NCBI GenBank assembly: GCA_017794825.1
Contig: CP051237.1
Coordinates: 3,492,501 to 3,556,500 of the forward strand
Length of the DNA stretch: 64,000 nucleotides
Source: Pararhizobium sp.
GTDB taxonomy: Bacteria > Pseudomonadota > Alphaproteobacteria > Rhizobiales > Rhizobiaceae
Direction of reading: 5' to 3'
Both the position numbers and the translations under genes were made by a program. The notes below the pieces were generated by a model. It searched no databases. It saw nothing but the letters and a program-made list of their open reading frames with translations, and had not been told where the DNA came from. This document shows, piece by piece, positions 41,838-51,672 of the stretch (positions within the stretch are counted from its first letter, which is position 1; each line of letters starts with the position of its first letter).

Positions 41838-42962
41838 ATGGCGAAGATCGAAAAAGTCGAATTGCGAATGGTCAACCTTGTTCCCAAGGTCAAACGCACG
41901 GACGCCATCCAGAGTTTTGACAGTCAGGAAACCCCGATCGTCACGATCACGGATTCCGACGGAGCAACCGGGACCGGCTACAGTTACACGATCGGAACCG
42001 GCGGCTCCTCCGTAATGCGGCTCCTCGGCGACCACCTGGCGCGGCGGCTGATCGGTCGCGACGCCGACAGGATCGAAGCTATCTGGCACGATCTGGAGTT
42101 CGCCACCCACGCAACGACCATCGGGGCGATCACGTCGATTGCGCTCGCCGCCGTGGATACGGCGCTGTGGGATCTTCGGGCGCGCAAGCAGGGTCTGCCC
42201 TTGTGGAAGCTTGCTGGCGGAGCAAAGGATCGATGCCCGCTCTACACGACCGAGGGCGGCTGGCTGCATATCGAGAAACAGGCGCTTGTCGATGACGCTC
42301 TCGATGCGCAGTCGAAGGGTTTCAGAGGCTCGAAGGTCAAGATCGGCAGGCCGCATGGTTCGGAAGACTATGAACGCCTCGCTGCGGTTCGAGCCGCCGT
42401 GGGCGATGGTTACGAGATCATGACCGACTGCAATCAGGGTTTTACCATCGACGAGGTTATCCGCAGGGCGGATCGGCTGCGTGAACTGGACCTCGCCTGG
42501 CTGGAGGAACCGATCGCCGCCGACGATATCGACGGCCATGTCCGGCTGTCGAACTCTACGTCGACGCCGATCGCCGTTGGGGAATCGCTTTACTCCATCC
42601 GCCATTTCCGGGAGTACATGCAGCGGGGCGCGTGCTCCATCGTACAGGTGGATGTCGGACGCATCGGCGGCGTTACGCCCTGGCTGAAGGTGGCCCATGC
42701 GGCGGAAGCCTTCGATATTCCCGTGTGCCCGCATTTCCTCATGGAACTGCATGTGAGCCTCGCCTGCGCCGTTCAGAACGGCAAATATGTCGAATACATC
42801 CCTCAACTCGACACGCTGACGTCCAGCGGCATGAAGATCGAGGACGGTCACGCCATTGCCCCGTCAGCTCCGGGCCTCGGCATCGACTGGGACTGGGACG
42901 CGGTCGTCGGCCAGAGCATTTCGGAATTCACGACCACGATCAGCGAGGGAGGGCGTTCCTGA
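41838..42962 (+). CDS. Enolase-superfamily sugar-acid dehydratase or racemase (unknown substrate)
   Basis: 374 residues of the mandelate racemase/muconate lactonising group. The barrel carries the base SKVKIGRPHG (KxK), metal ligands in DCNQGF, WLEEPI and VGESL, and the C-terminal VCPHFLMELH with the His of the His-Asp dyad. This is a second, shorter member in addition to the clear L-fuconate dehydratase encoded 2.6 kb downstream. Relatives act on gluconate, galactonate, rhamnonate or other acids. It may widen the pathway to a second sugar acid. Four bases after the ATPase stop, in the same operon. Confidence 0.85.
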   Translation: MAKIEKVELRMVNLVPKVKRTDAIQSFDSQETPIVTITDSDGATGTGYSYTIGTGGSSVMRLLGDHLARRLIGRDADRIEAIWHDLEFATHATTIGAITSIALAAVDTALWDLRARKQGLPLWKLAGGAKDRCPLYTTEGGWLHIEKQALVDDALDAQSKGFRGSKVKIGRPHGSEDYERLAAVRAAVGDGYEIMTDCNQGFTIDEVIRRADRLRELDLAWLEEPIAADDIDGHVRLSNSTSTPIAVGESLYSIRHFREYMQRGACSIVQVDVGRIGGVTPWLKVAHAAEAFDIPVCPHFLMELHVSLACAVQNGKYVEYIPQLDTLTSSGMKIEDGHAIAPSAPGLGIDWDWDAVVGQSISEFTTTISEGGRS

Positions 42963-43291
42963 TGCAGAGAATGGGAATGGTCATCGGCCTCAATCCGGGA
43001 AAGGTCGACGACTACAAGCGCCTCCATGCGGCCGTCTGGCCGGAAGTTCTGGACATGATCTCGAAGTGCCATATCCGCAACTATTCCATCTTCCTGAAAG
43101 AGCCGGAAAATCTGCTCTTCGGGTACTGGGAGTATCACGGCGATGATTTCGAGGCCGACGCTGCGAAGATGGCGGCCGATCCCAGGACGCTGGAATGGTG
43201 GGATGTCTGCATGCCCTGCCAGAAGCCGTTCGAAACCCGCAAGGAGGGCGAGTGGTGGGCGATGATGGACGAGGTCTTCCATCATGAATGA
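42962..43291 (+). CDS. L-rhamnose/L-fucose mutarotase (RhaM family)
   Basis: 109 residues of the COG3254/DUF718 dimeric ferredoxin-like fold. The sequence IGLNPGKVDDYKRLHAAVWP carries the active-site His, NYSIFL the second strand, and WWDVCMPCQKPF the C-terminal conserved aromatic pair. It interconverts alpha and beta anomers of 6-deoxysugars such as rhamnose or fucose, speeding the dehydrogenase step. Start overlaps the previous stop by one base (TGATG), and it overlaps the next gene by eight. Confidence 0.88.
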   Translation: MQRMGMVIGLNPGKVDDYKRLHAAVWPEVLDMISKCHIRNYSIFLKEPENLLFGYWEYHGDDFEADAAKMAADPRTLEWWDVCMPCQKPFETRKEGEWWAMMDEVFHHE

Positions 43292-44357
43292 TCGCTTCGA
43301 TCCGGCCGCGCTTAGCCAGTCCTGGCCGATGCCTTCCGAGCCGCGGCCCATCGTGACTTTCGGAGCCGGGTCGATTGTCGGCGACGCGCATTTCCCTGCC
43401 TACCGAAAGGCAGGCTTTCCCGTGGCCGGTCTCTACGATCCGGATCAGGAGAAAGCGAAAAAGCTTGCAGGCGAATGGGGCGTGACAGCCTTCTCGTCGA
43501 TCGAGGATGCAGTTGGTGTGACTGGCGCCATTTTCGATCTCGCGACGCCTCCGAAGGCACATGCCAACGTTCTGAGGCAACTGCCTGACGGCGCAGCGGC
43601 GCTGGTCCAGAAACCGATGGGCGGCGACCTGGAAGACGCAACGGAAATCCTGAATATCTGTCGCGAAAAGAATCTGAAGGCGGCGGTTAACTTCCAGCTT
43701 CGCTTCGCGCCGATGATGCTGGCGCTGAAGGACGCCATCGCCAGGGGCTGGCTCGGCGAGGTGGTGGATTTCGACGCGTGGCTGGCGCTCGCGACGCCCT
43801 GGCAGCTATGGCCGTTCCTGAAAGGCCTGCCCCGGATCGAAATCGCCATGCATTCGATCCATTACCTCGATCTGATCCGCCAGGTCCTCGGCGATCCGGA
43901 TGGCGTTCACGCGAAGACGATCGGCCATCCGAACCACGACGTCGCGCAGACACGCACCAGCGCCATTCTCGATTACGGCGACAGCATACGGTGCTCGCTG
44001 TCGATCAACCACGACCACGATTTCGGCCGCAAATATCAGGCTTGCGAATTCCGGATCTGCGGGACGGAAGGGGCGGCCTATCTGCAGCTTGGCGTCAATC
44101 TGGACTATCCGCGCGGCGAACCGGACATTCTGGAGATCCGTCCGAAAGGCGGCGAGGAATGGATACCTGTTCCGTTGCAGGGATCGTGGTTCCCGGACGC
44201 CTTTGTTGGCCGCATGGCGAACCTGCAGCGTTTCGCCGCCGGCGAGGACGACGAACTCGTGAGCTCCGTCGAGGACGCCTGGAACACCATGGCGCTGGTC
44301 GAGGCCGCCTACACATCGTCGGCGTCGCCCGCGACGCCGCTTGAGAAGAGACCGTAA
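43284..44357 (+). CDS. Gfo/Idh/MocA-family oxidoreductase, candidate sugar dehydrogenase
   Basis: 357 residues. N-terminal dinucleotide fold with [25 protein letters not shown] (glycine motif in the first third) and the family motif VQKPMGG with the catalytic Lys near 111. The C-terminal domain contains [18 protein letters not shown], where the active His sits. No other gene in the operon is a clear L-fucose 1-dehydrogenase, so this is the best candidate for the first oxidation, sugar to lactone. That role is inferred from pathway need. Overlaps the mutarotase by eight bases. Confidence 0.82.
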   Translation: MNDRFDPAALSQSWPMPSEPRPIVTFGAGSIVGDAHFPAYRKAGFPVAGLYDPDQEKAKKLAGEWGVTAFSSIEDAVGVTGAIFDLATPPKAHANVLRQLPDGAAALVQKPMGGDLEDATEILNICREKNLKAAVNFQLRFAPMMLALKDAIARGWLGEVVDFDAWLALATPWQLWPFLKGLPRIEIAMHSIHYLDLIRQVLGDPDGVHAKTIGHPNHDVAQTRTSAILDYGDSIRCSLSINHDHDFGRKYQACEFRICGTEGAAYLQLGVNLDYPRGEPDILEIRPKGGEEWIPVPLQGSWFPDAFVGRMANLQRFAAGEDDELVSSVEDAWNTMALVEAAYTSSASPATPLEKRP

Positions 44358-44359
44358 CG

Positions 44360-44812
44360 ATGGAACAGACGATCTATTTCGAGGAATATGAAATCGGCCA
44401 CGAGCGCATGACCTATGGCCGCACGATCACCGAGACCGACTTCGTGGTGCATGCCGGACATACCGGCGATTTCTTTCCGCATCACATGGACGTAGAGTTC
44501 ATGAAGACGCAGCCTTTCGGGCAGCGTATCGCCCACGGGACGATGGTGTTCGCGATCGGCGTGGGACTGACGGCCAGCGTCATCAATCCGGTCGCCTTCT
44601 CCTACGGATACGACCGCCTGCGCTTCGTGAGACCGGTCTTTATTGGCGATACGATCCGCAGCAGGGTCACCATCGTCTCCAAGGAGGATGATCCGAAGCG
44701 GGCCGAGATGGGCCGGGTGGTGGAACGCACCGAGGTGCTCAACCAGCGCGACGAAGTCGTTCTCGTCGCCGATCACATTCATATCGTGGAACGCAAGAAC
44801 AAGCCCGCTTGA
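44360..44812 (+). CDS. MaoC-like dehydratase/hydratase
   Basis: 150 residues, single hot-dog domain. The hydratase motif is clear: [19 protein letters not shown], with the catalytic Asp and His in GDFFPHH (about 34-40), and [14 protein letters not shown] forms the central helix. Such enzymes add water to enoyl-CoA thioesters. With the CaiB-type CoA-transferase encoded 10 kb upstream it suggests a CoA-ester branch in this cluster. Start two bases after the previous stop. Confidence 0.88.
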   Translation: MEQTIYFEEYEIGHERMTYGRTITETDFVVHAGHTGDFFPHHMDVEFMKTQPFGQRIAHGTMVFAIGVGLTASVINPVAFSYGYDRLRFVRPVFIGDTIRSRVTIVSKEDDPKRAEMGRVVERTEVLNQRDEVVLVADHIHIVERKNKPA

Positions 44813-44829
44813 GGCTTGATGGAGAGAAG

Positions 44830-45564
44830 ATGACGAACTGGATCAACGGCAAGACAGCGCTGGTCACGGCGGCAGGGCAGGGAATCGGTCGCGCAACCGC
44901 GCTGGCCTTCGCCGCCGCCGGCGCGCGGGTGTTCGCAACGGATATCAACGAAAAGACGCTGGCGGAGCTTGCCGGCGAAAACGGCGTCGAAATGCGCAAA
45001 CTCGACGTTCTGAGCGATGACGCCGTCAAAGCCGTCGTCGGCGAAATCGGCCATGTCGATGTGCTCTTCAACGGAGCCGGCTTCGTCCATGGCGGATCCA
45101 TCCTGGAGATGAAGGACGAGGATTTCGATTTCGCTGTCGATCTCAATGTACGCTCCATGATCCGCACGATCCGGGCCGTGCTTCCCTCGATGCTGGAACA
45201 CGGCGGCGGGGCGATCATCAACATGTCGTCGGTCGCAAGCTCCATCAAGGGCGTGCCGAACCGCTTTGCCTACGGCACCACCAAGGCGGCCGTCGTCGGG
45301 CTGACCAAGGCGGTGGCGGCGGACTATGTCGCGCAGAACATCCGCTGTAACGCGATCTGCCCGGGCACCGTCGAAAGCCCGTCGCTGCAGGAACGGATGC
45401 GGGCGCAGGGCGACTATGAAAAAGCCCGCGCCGCTTTCATCGCGCGCCAGCCGATGGGACGTCTCGGCGAAGCCAAGGAGATCGCCGACCTCGCCGTCTA
45501 TCTGGCAAACGCCACCTACACGACCGGCCAGGCATGCGCCATCGACGGCGGCTGGACGATCTGA
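44830..45564 (+). CDS. SDR dehydrogenase, 2-keto-3-deoxy-L-fuconate dehydrogenase-like
   Basis: 244 residues of the classical short-chain dehydrogenase fold. Cofactor motif [15 protein letters not shown] near 12-26, FATDIN gives an NAD-preferring Asp, and the catalytic triad is Ser in NMSSVASS, Tyr and Lys in [13 protein letters not shown]. The sequence is strikingly like the DHRS6/KDF dehydrogenase group, including [18 protein letters not shown] and [19 protein letters not shown]. It should oxidise 2-keto-3-deoxy-L-fuconate to the 2,4-diketo acid. Start at ATG 44830 after GGAGAGAAG, not the upstream in-frame TTG. Confidence 0.88.
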   Translation: MTNWINGKTALVTAAGQGIGRATALAFAAAGARVFATDINEKTLAELAGENGVEMRKLDVLSDDAVKAVVGEIGHVDVLFNGAGFVHGGSILEMKDEDFDFAVDLNVRSMIRTIRAVLPSMLEHGGGAIINMSSVASSIKGVPNRFAYGTTKAAVVGLTKAVAADYVAQNIRCNAICPGTVESPSLQERMRAQGDYEKARAAFIARQPMGRLGEAKEIADLAVYLANATYTTGQACAIDGGWTI

Positions 45565-45583
45565 AGCTGAGGATGATTGCACA

Positions 45584-46879
45584 GTGACCGAAATCACCGG
45601 ACTCAAGACTTTCGATCTTCGGTTCCCGACGTCGCAGCATCTGGACGGATCGGACGCGATGAATCCCGACCCGGACTATTCCGCGGCCTATGTGATTCTG
45701 GAAACGGACGACGGCGACCTCACAGGCCACGGTCTGACGTTCACGATCGGGCGCGGCAATGACATCTGCTGTGCGGCCATCGAGGCGATGCGCCACCTTG
45801 TCGTCGGCCTCGATCTCGCCTGGATACGGGAAAATCCCGGCAGGTTCTGGCGGCATGTCACCTCGGACAGTCAGTTGCGCTGGATCGGACCGGACAAGGG
45901 CGCCATCCACCTTGCCACCGGCGCAGTGGTCAACGCTGTGTGGGACCTGCTAGCCAAGCAGGCCGGAAAGCCGGTCTGGCGGCTGGTTGCGGAAATGAGC
46001 CCGGAGGAGATCGTCGATATTGTCGACTTCCGATATCTGACCGACGCGATCACACGGGACGAGGCCCTCGAAATTCTGCGCAAGGCGGAACCGGGCAAGA
46101 AGGAGCGCATCGCCGACCTCGAGGCGCACGGCTATCCCTGCTATACGACGTCGGCCGGGTGGCTGGGCTACCCGGACGACAAGTTGCGCCGGCTTTGCCG
46201 CGAGGCTGTTGCTGCCGGCTACACCCATGTCAAGCTAAAGGTTGGACGGGATCTCGAAGACGACATCCGCCGTCTGACCATCGCCCGCGAGGAACTCGGA
46301 CCGGACCGGTTCCTGATGATCGACGCCAACCAGGTGTGGGATGTCGACCAGGCGATCGACTGGGTCGGCAAGCTCGCCTTCGCCAAACCCTATTTCATCG
46401 AGGAGCCGACGAGCCCGGACGATATCGCCGGTCACCGGCGCATTCGCGAGGCTGTGGCGCCGGTCAAGGTCGCGACCGGCGAGATGTGCCAGAACCGCAT
46501 CATCTTCAAGCAGTTGATCGCCGGCGGCGCCATCGACATCGTGCAGATCGACGCCTGCAGGATAGGCGGGCTCAACGAAGTGCTCGGCGTGCTGCTGATG
46601 GCGGCGAAATTCGGGCTTCCGGTGTGGCCGCACGCCGGCGGCGTCGGGCTTTGCGAATATGTCCAGCACCTGTCGATGATCGACTATGTCGCGGTCTCCG
46701 GCACGAAGGAGGGCAGGGTGATCGAGTTCGTCGATCATCTGCACGAGCATTTCGTCGATCCATGCGTCATTCGTGAGGCGGCCTACATGCCGCCCGCCCT
46801 TCCCGGCTTCTCGATCGAAATGAAGCCTGAGTCCATTGACAGCCATGTCTTTCACGGCGACACAACTGCCGCAGCCTGA
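45584..46879 (+). CDS. L-fuconate dehydratase
   Basis: 431 residues, enolase superfamily. The characteristic family stretches are all there: [29 protein letters not shown] with the catalytic Lys, [12 protein letters not shown] and [10 protein letters not shown] with metal ligands, GEMCQNR, and [15 protein letters not shown] with the catalytic His. The enzyme removes water from L-fuconate to give 2-keto-3-deoxy-L-fuconate. The length matches the characterised Xanthomonas enzyme closely. Start is GTG 45584. It lies between the dehydrogenase and the hydrolase of the next two steps. Confidence 0.92.
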   Translation: MTEITGLKTFDLRFPTSQHLDGSDAMNPDPDYSAAYVILETDDGDLTGHGLTFTIGRGNDICCAAIEAMRHLVVGLDLAWIRENPGRFWRHVTSDSQLRWIGPDKGAIHLATGAVVNAVWDLLAKQAGKPVWRLVAEMSPEEIVDIVDFRYLTDAITRDEALEILRKAEPGKKERIADLEAHGYPCYTTSAGWLGYPDDKLRRLCREAVAAGYTHVKLKVGRDLEDDIRRLTIAREELGPDRFLMIDANQVWDVDQAIDWVGKLAFAKPYFIEEPTSPDDIAGHRRIREAVAPVKVATGEMCQNRIIFKQLIAGGAIDIVQIDACRIGGLNEVLGVLLMAAKFGLPVWPHAGGVGLCEYVQHLSMIDYVAVSGTKEGRVIEFVDHLHEHFVDPCVIREAAYMPPALPGFSIEMKPESIDSHVFHGDTTAAA

Positions 46880-46898
46880 CAACAACAAGGATAGACTG

Positions 46899-47738
46899 AT
46901 GAAACTGCTACGCGTCGGCGATGCCGGCAAGGAAAAGCCCGCCATTCTGGACTCCGAGGGCAAGGCCCGCGACCTCTCCTCGATCGTCGACGACATTGCC
47001 GGCGAGGCGCTGCTGCCGGAGACGCTGGAGAAAATCGCCGCGGCCGACATCGACACGCTGCCGGTTCTGGCGGATGGCCGCATCGGACCGTGTGTCGGCA
47101 AGGTCGGCAAGTTCATCTGCATCGGCCTGAATTATTCCGACCATGCGGCCGAAACCGGAGCGACGGTGCCGCCGGAGCCTATCATCTTCATGAAGGCCAC
47201 AAGCGCGATCTGCGGTCCGAATGACGATGTGCTTATCCCGCGCAATTCGGTGAAGACGGACTGGGAAGTCGAGCTCGGCGTCGTCATCGGCAAGGGCGGC
47301 GTCTATATCGACGAGGCTGACGCGTTCGACCATGTCGCCGGCTATTGCGTGATCAACGACGTCTCGGAACGGGAATTCCAGATCGAGCGCCACGGCACCT
47401 GGGACAAGGGCAAGGGTTGCGACACGTTCGGTCCGATCGGTCCTTGGATGGTGACGCGCGACGAGGTGGCCGATCCGCAGAAGATGAAGCTGTGGCTGGA
47501 CGTCGACGGACATCGCTATCAGGACGGCACGACCGAAACGATGGTCTACGGCGTTCAGTTTCTCGTCAGCTATATCAGCCGTTTCATGAGCCTTCAGCCG
47601 GGCGACATCATTTCGACCGGAACGCCGCCCGGCGTCGGAATGGGTCAGACCCCCCCGACCTTCCTGAAGGGTGGAGAGGTCATGTCTCTCGGCGTCGAGG
47701 GCCTGGGCGCGCAACAGCAAAAAGTGGTTACGGCCTGA
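46899..47738 (+). CDS. Fumarylacetoacetate hydrolase-family enzyme, probable 2,4-diketo-3-deoxy-L-fuconate hydrolase
   Basis: 279 residues of the FAH fold. FICIGLNYSDHAAETG begins the catalytic domain; WEVELGVVIGKGG and YCVINDVSEREFQ carry the metal-binding Glu and Asp, and STGTPPGVGMG ends the active-site loop. It should split the diketo acid to pyruvate and L-lactate, closing the pathway. The ATG at 46899 is taken; 21 more codons upstream overlap the dehydratase gene end. Last gene of the operon; a hairpin follows. Confidence 0.9.
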   Translation: MKLLRVGDAGKEKPAILDSEGKARDLSSIVDDIAGEALLPETLEKIAAADIDTLPVLADGRIGPCVGKVGKFICIGLNYSDHAAETGATVPPEPIIFMKATSAICGPNDDVLIPRNSVKTDWEVELGVVIGKGGVYIDEADAFDHVAGYCVINDVSEREFQIERHGTWDKGKGCDTFGPIGPWMVTRDEVADPQKMKLWLDVDGHRYQDGTTETMVYGVQFLVSYISRFMSLQPGDIISTGTPPGVGMGQTPPTFLKGGEVMSLGVEGLGAQQQKVVTA

Positions 47739-47758
47739 ATCTATCAATTCGTGAACGG

Positions 47759-47783
47759 ATACGGCCCCGCATTGGAGCCGTAT
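47759..47783. terminator. Hairpin between convergent hydrolase and aldehyde dehydrogenase genes
   Basis: ATACGGC (47759-47765) and GCCGTAT (47777-47783) form a 7-bp stem with an 11-nt loop; a loose T-rich stretch follows. Likely a modest bidirectional terminator. Confidence 0.6.
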
Positions 47784-47796
47784 CTGTTTGTAATTA

Positions 47797-49233
47797 TTAG
47801 TCTTTTTGCGTTACGAGGCGAGTGTCGAGATAGGCCTCTGTCGCCTCCGAACCGCCTTCGGTTCCGTATCCGGAATCCTGAATTCCTCCGAACGGCAGTT
47901 CAGGCAGCGCAATTCCCAGATGGTTGATGCTCAGCATGCCCGACTGGACCTCGCTGCGCAGGGACTGCATGGTCGCCGAACTGCCGGTAAAGGCATAGGC
48001 GGCCAGACCGTAGGGTAGCCGGTTTGCCTCGGCGATCGCGCTTTCGGGCGAATCGAAGCGATTGATGAAGGCGACGGGTCCGAAAGGCTCCTCGTTCATG
48101 CCGCGGGCTTCGATCGGCACGTCCGTAATGACCGTCGGTTCGAAGAAATACCCCTTGTTGCCAATGCGCCGACCGCCGGTCTTCAGCTTGCTGCCGCGAT
48201 CGACGGCGTCCTGGATCAGCTCTTCCATCATCGGAATGCGCCGCTCGTTTGCGAGCGGGCCCATCTCGACGCCTTCGTCGGCGCCGTTGCCCACTTTCAG
48301 AGCCTTCGACGCTTCGACAAAGCCGTCTACGAACCGGTCGGCGACGGCGTCCTGAACGAGGAAGCGCGTCGGAGACACGCAGACCTGTCCGGCGTTGCGA
48401 TACTTGTGCGCCGACATCAGCGAAATCGCACTGTCGACATCGGCGTCGTCGAAGACGAGCACCGGCGCATGCCCGCCCAGCTCCATCGTGACGCGCTTCA
48501 TGTGCAGACCGGCGAGCGATGCAAGCTGCTTGCCGACGGCGGTCGATCCGGTGAAGGAAATCTTGCGGATGACCGGGTGCGGAATGAGATATTCGGAGAT
48601 TTCGGCGGGCGTTCCATAGACGAGGTTGACGACCCCATCGGGAATGCCCGCGTCCACGAAGCACTGGATCAGCGCCGCGGGAGAAGCCGGCGTTTCTTCC
48701 GGACCCTTGACAATGATCGAGCATCCGGTGGCGAGCGCTGCGGAGAGCTTGCGCACCACCTGATTGATCGGGAAGTTCCAGGGCGAGAAGGCCGCGACCG
48801 GTCCGACGGGGACCTTGATCGTCATCTGGGTGACGCCCGGCATGCGCGCCGGAATGACCTGACCGTAGGTACGGCGCGCTTCTTCGGCGAACCAGTCGAT
48901 CGTGTCGGCGCCGCCGAGCACCTCCATCTTCGACTGGGCGAGAGGCTTGCCCTGTTCGGCCGTCATGATCGCGGCGATGGCGTCGGCCCTTTCGCGAAGC
49001 AGACCTGCCGCCTTGCGCATGAGCTGGGATCGCTGGAAGGCGCCGGTAGCGCTCCAGATCCTGAACCCTTCGGATACGGCTTCAAGCGCCAGATCGAGAT
49101 CTTCGACGCCGGCGTGGGCGACGGTTCCGATCGTCTCTTCGGTGGCGGGATCAATGACTGGGATGGACCGGCCGGAAATGGCGTCACGCCATTCTCCGCC
49201 GATGAACAGCTGTGTGTCAGGATATTTGGTCAT
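47797..49233 (-). CDS. NAD(P)-dependent aldehyde dehydrogenase (succinate-semialdehyde dehydrogenase-like)
   Basis: 478 residues. NAD-binding FSPWNFPIN near 150, [10 protein letters not shown] near 235, catalytic Glu in MELGGHAP and the nucleophile in [12 protein letters not shown]. GabD-type members oxidise succinate semialdehyde; other members take lactaldehyde or glycolaldehyde, which would suit a deoxysugar cluster. Start at ATG 49233 rather than the frame opening 12 codons earlier. Convergent with the fucose operon, and its promoter side faces the 260-bp repeats. Confidence 0.88.
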   Translation of the reverse strand: MTKYPDTQLFIGGEWRDAISGRSIPVIDPATEETIGTVAHAGVEDLDLALEAVSEGFRIWSATGAFQRSQLMRKAAGLLRERADAIAAIMTAEQGKPLAQSKMEVLGGADTIDWFAEEARRTYGQVIPARMPGVTQMTIKVPVGPVAAFSPWNFPINQVVRKLSAALATGCSIIVKGPEETPASPAALIQCFVDAGIPDGVVNLVYGTPAEISEYLIPHPVIRKISFTGSTAVGKQLASLAGLHMKRVTMELGGHAPVLVFDDADVDSAISLMSAHKYRNAGQVCVSPTRFLVQDAVADRFVDGFVEASKALKVGNGADEGVEMGPLANERRIPMMEELIQDAVDRGSKLKTGGRRIGNKGYFFEPTVITDVPIEARGMNEEPFGPVAFINRFDSPESAIAEANRLPYGLAAYAFTGSSATMQSLRSEVQSGMLSINHLGIALPELPFGGIQDSGYGTEGGSEATEAYLDTRLVTQKD

Positions 49234-49480
49234 GGATCGTTGAGAACCATATTCGCGCGCTCGCGGCAACCGATTTGTTCGCCGGATTCGCTCATTGAGG
49301 AATAAATGTTTCCGATACTGCGCGCAGATGACGCCGGGGATCGAAATATGAGACTATAAATTGAATTTGGCTTTGTTTCGGGAATCCGATTTTTGAGTGT
49401 TTTTCGTGATGATTGTCGCCGGTTGGTCAATCTGGCTTTGTTTCGGGAATCCGCGTTTTCAGGTGTCCGCCCTTCATTTC

Positions 49481-49526
49481 CGCCGCGCAGACGCGCGGCG
49501 CCTGGACGCCGCATCAAGTGCGGCGT
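49481..49526. repeat. Double-hairpin palindrome, copy A
   Basis: CGCCGCGC-AGAC-GCGCGGCG (49481-49500), then CCTGG, then ACGCCGCA-TCAAG-TGCGGCGT (49506-49526) followed by GAGGG. Two perfect 8-bp stems. Same plan as the element at 51673. Confidence 0.75.
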
Positions 49527-49740
49527 GAGGGGTGGTGGGAGGCTTGTTTCCAATTCTGGCTTTGTTTCGGTAAACGGCCTTTTCCTGAATCTGGGTTTGT
49601 TTCGGGAATCGCGAAATTTCGGCAATTCAGAGCGGGTCTTCGGTGGTCGATCAAATCTGGCTTCGTTTCGGTAAATGAGGTCTCGGGCAGTCTGGGTTTG
49701 TTTCGGGAATCCGCGTTTTCAGGCGTCCGCCCCTCATTTC

Positions 49741-49786
49741 CGCCGCGCAGATGTGCGGCGTCTGGACGCCGCATCAAGTGCGGCGT
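49741..49786. repeat. Double-hairpin palindrome, copy B
   Basis: Copy of element A in the second 260-bp unit. The first stem is CGCCGCGC/GTGCGGCG with one G-U-type mismatch; the second stem is unchanged. Confidence 0.75.
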
Positions 49787-50123
49787 GAAGGGTGGTGGGG
49801 GGCTTGTTTCCAACTCTGGCTTTGTTTCGGCAAATGGCCTTTTCCTGTATCTGGGTTTGTTTCGGGAATCGCGAAATTTCGGCAATTCAGAGCGGATCTG
49901 CGGTGGTCAATCAAATCTGGCTTCGTTTCGGTAAATGAGGCCTCGGGCAGTCTGGGTTTGTTTCGGGAATCCGCGTTTTCAAGGCTCCCGCGCCAGACGG
50001 CAGGCAGATTTCGACACGCCTCATATAACACAAGGAGCGCGAAAACGCACGGATTTTGTTCTATTTTTGTTCTGGAATGACGATTGGCGAGCAATGGTTG
50101 CTCCGGTATCGTATTTGGTCTAA

Positions 50124-50145
50124 CTTGACTACATTACGATACAAG
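50124..50145. promoter_or_regulatory. Candidate GntR operator, site 1 (kinase promoter)
   Basis: A 22-bp site of the form CTTG-N14-CAAG, 17 bp upstream of the kinase start. Its reverse complement shares CTTGT and GTAGTCAAG with site 2 (59498). GTATCGTA (50106-50113) and TACGATAC (50135-50142) form a further inverted repeat that overlaps it. Confidence 0.6.
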
Positions 50146-50162
50146 TACGAACAGGCCAGAAG

Positions 50163-51650
50163 ATGTATCTCGGACTCGATATCGGAACCTCCGTAACCAA
50201 AGCTGCGATCTTCGATTCCGCGGGACGCGAAATCGCCGACGTTTCCTTCCGGACCCGGCAGGTGCAGGGACCCGTCGGTTGGTCGGAGCTGAACGGAGAG
50301 ACAGTGTGGCGGGCGGTGATTTCGGCTATCGGCGCAGTTCTGAAGAACGCCGATGCGAAGCCCGCGGACTTGAAGGGAATTGGCGTCACCGGCGTCATGG
50401 TCGGAGCATGGCTTCTCGATGACCAGGGCCGGCTTTTGCGCGACGCCATTCTGTGGAACGATGCGCGTTCTCATGGCCTGGTCGACCGTATTCTTCAGCG
50501 AGAGCCCGAACTGTTTTCCAGGGTCTTCGCCCATTCAGGATCGGTGATGCAGTTCGGCTGCACCCTGCCGGTGCTTGCCTGGCTCAAGGAGAATGAGCCG
50601 GAGACGCTCGCAAAGACGCGCCATGTGCTGTGCGCGAAGGACTATATCCGTTACCGGCTGACCGGCGAACTGGCGACGGACGAGTCCGAGGCGGCGATGG
50701 CGCCGGGGTCGGCGGCGACCCGCGACTTTCACAAGGACCAGCTCGACCTGCTTGGCATTCCCGAACTTGCGCCGCTTTTCGTTCCGGTTCTTCGCGGAGA
50801 GACCATGGCCGGCCGGGTGACGCGAGAAGCCGCCGAAGCGACCGGCCTTCTGGAAGGCACGCCGGTTGCAGTCGGCACAGGCGACACCGGCTCCTGCGTG
50901 ATCGGCTCCGGTTGCCAGGCGCCGGGCGAGGCGGCGACCATCCTCGGAACGACCTGCATCAATGGTATCGTTTTCGACCATGACGTTTACCAGCCAAAGG
51001 ACAACGGCCTGCTTTTCATCCTGCCCGGCAACAGATGGTTCAAGGCGATGCCCAATGTGGCGGGAACCGTGGTGATCGACTGGGGCATGGAAGCGCTCGG
51101 GGCGCCGTCAGGCGACTACGAGGCGTTCGGCGCGCTGGCCGCCTCCAGCCGGGCCGGCTGCAACGGCGTGATCTTCGTTCCCTATCTTTCGGCGAGCGGC
51201 GTGATTGCGCCGGTGATCGAACCGCGCGCCCGCGCCGGCTATTTCGGCCTTGCGCCGCACCACGGGCGTCAGGACATGGCGCGCGCGATCTATGAAGGCA
51301 TGGCCTATGCGATCCGCGACAGCTTCGCCTCGATCGGCGGCGCGGTGGCGACCATGCGGCTCAGCGGCGGCGGCGCCCGCAGTCCCTTCTGGTCGCAGAT
51401 GATCGCGGACGTCACCGGCATACCGGTCGACGTGCCGGAAGGCTCGCAATTCGGCGCCAAGGGGGCGGCGCTGTGCGCGGCGGTGGCGACCGGCGCCTAT
51501 GCATCGCTGGCGGAAGCCTGTGCGGCGACCTATGCGTCGCGCCGGCGGCATGAACCCGACGCCGCGCTCGAGGCGGATTACGCGGAAGGCTATGGCCGCT
51601 ATCTGACGGCGCGCTCGGCGGCGCTCGGGCCGTTGACGGCGCTGCAATAG
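50163..51650 (+). CDS. FGGY-family carbohydrate kinase (xylulokinase-like)
   Basis: 495 residues. MYLGLDIGTSVTKAAIFDS is the phosphate-1 motif of the actin-like fold, WNDARS and GTGDTGSCVIGSG the adenosine/phosphate-2 region, and LSGGGARSPFWSQMIAD the C-terminal FGGY signature. It phosphorylates a pentulose, polyol or related sugar after uptake; xylulokinase-like is the closest look, but erythritol or other kinases are possible. A 22-bp operator in its leader matches two sites in the ABC operon encoded on the opposite strand 8-10 kb away, so they form one regulon. Confidence 0.88.
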   Translation: MYLGLDIGTSVTKAAIFDSAGREIADVSFRTRQVQGPVGWSELNGETVWRAVISAIGAVLKNADAKPADLKGIGVTGVMVGAWLLDDQGRLLRDAILWNDARSHGLVDRILQREPELFSRVFAHSGSVMQFGCTLPVLAWLKENEPETLAKTRHVLCAKDYIRYRLTGELATDESEAAMAPGSAATRDFHKDQLDLLGIPELAPLFVPVLRGETMAGRVTREAAEATGLLEGTPVAVGTGDTGSCVIGSGCQAPGEAATILGTTCINGIVFDHDVYQPKDNGLLFILPGNRWFKAMPNVAGTVVIDWGMEALGAPSGDYEAFGALAASSRAGCNGVIFVPYLSASGVIAPVIEPRARAGYFGLAPHHGRQDMARAIYEGMAYAIRDSFASIGGAVATMRLSGGGARSPFWSQMIADVTGIPVDVPEGSQFGAKGAALCAAVATGAYASLAEACAATYASRRRHEPDAALEADYAEGYGRYLTARSAALGPLTALQ

Positions 51651-51672
51651 TCGCGCAGCCTCTCCATTTTCC

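Larger units (their letters stand above)
49368..49982 (-). repeat. 17-21 bp repeat array within a 260-bp tandem duplication
   Basis: TGGCTTTGTTTCGGGAATCC occurs at 49368 and 49433, with variants (GGGTTTGTTTCGGGAATC, GGCTTCGTTTCGGTAAAT) at about 49557, 49592, 49656, 49692, 49817, 49852, 49916 and 49952. The segment 49431-49690 is repeated at 49691-49950 with exactly 260-bp spacing and few substitutions, and a third partial unit runs to about 49982. The short repeat is the reverse complement of the one at 33.0-33.1 kb. Confidence 0.85.
49234..50123. other. Large repeat-filled intergenic region
   Basis: About 890 bp with no credible gene. It contains ten or more copies or variants of a 17-21 bp repeat, a 260-bp tandem duplication, and two double-hairpin palindromes (separate entries). 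Reading frames that cross it change phase between repeat units because 260 is not a multiple of three. After 49983 ordinary sequence leads to the kinase promoter. Confidence 0.7.

Noticed and set aside
49413..49934. 173-codon frame through the 260-bp repeats
   Set aside because: The repeat unit is 260 bp, not a multiple of three, so each copy is read in a different frame; the peptide is repeat-derived.
49368..49982. CRISPR array at the larger repeat cluster
   Set aside because: Spacing is irregular within the unit and variants are point-mutated; periodicity is explained by the 260-bp duplication.
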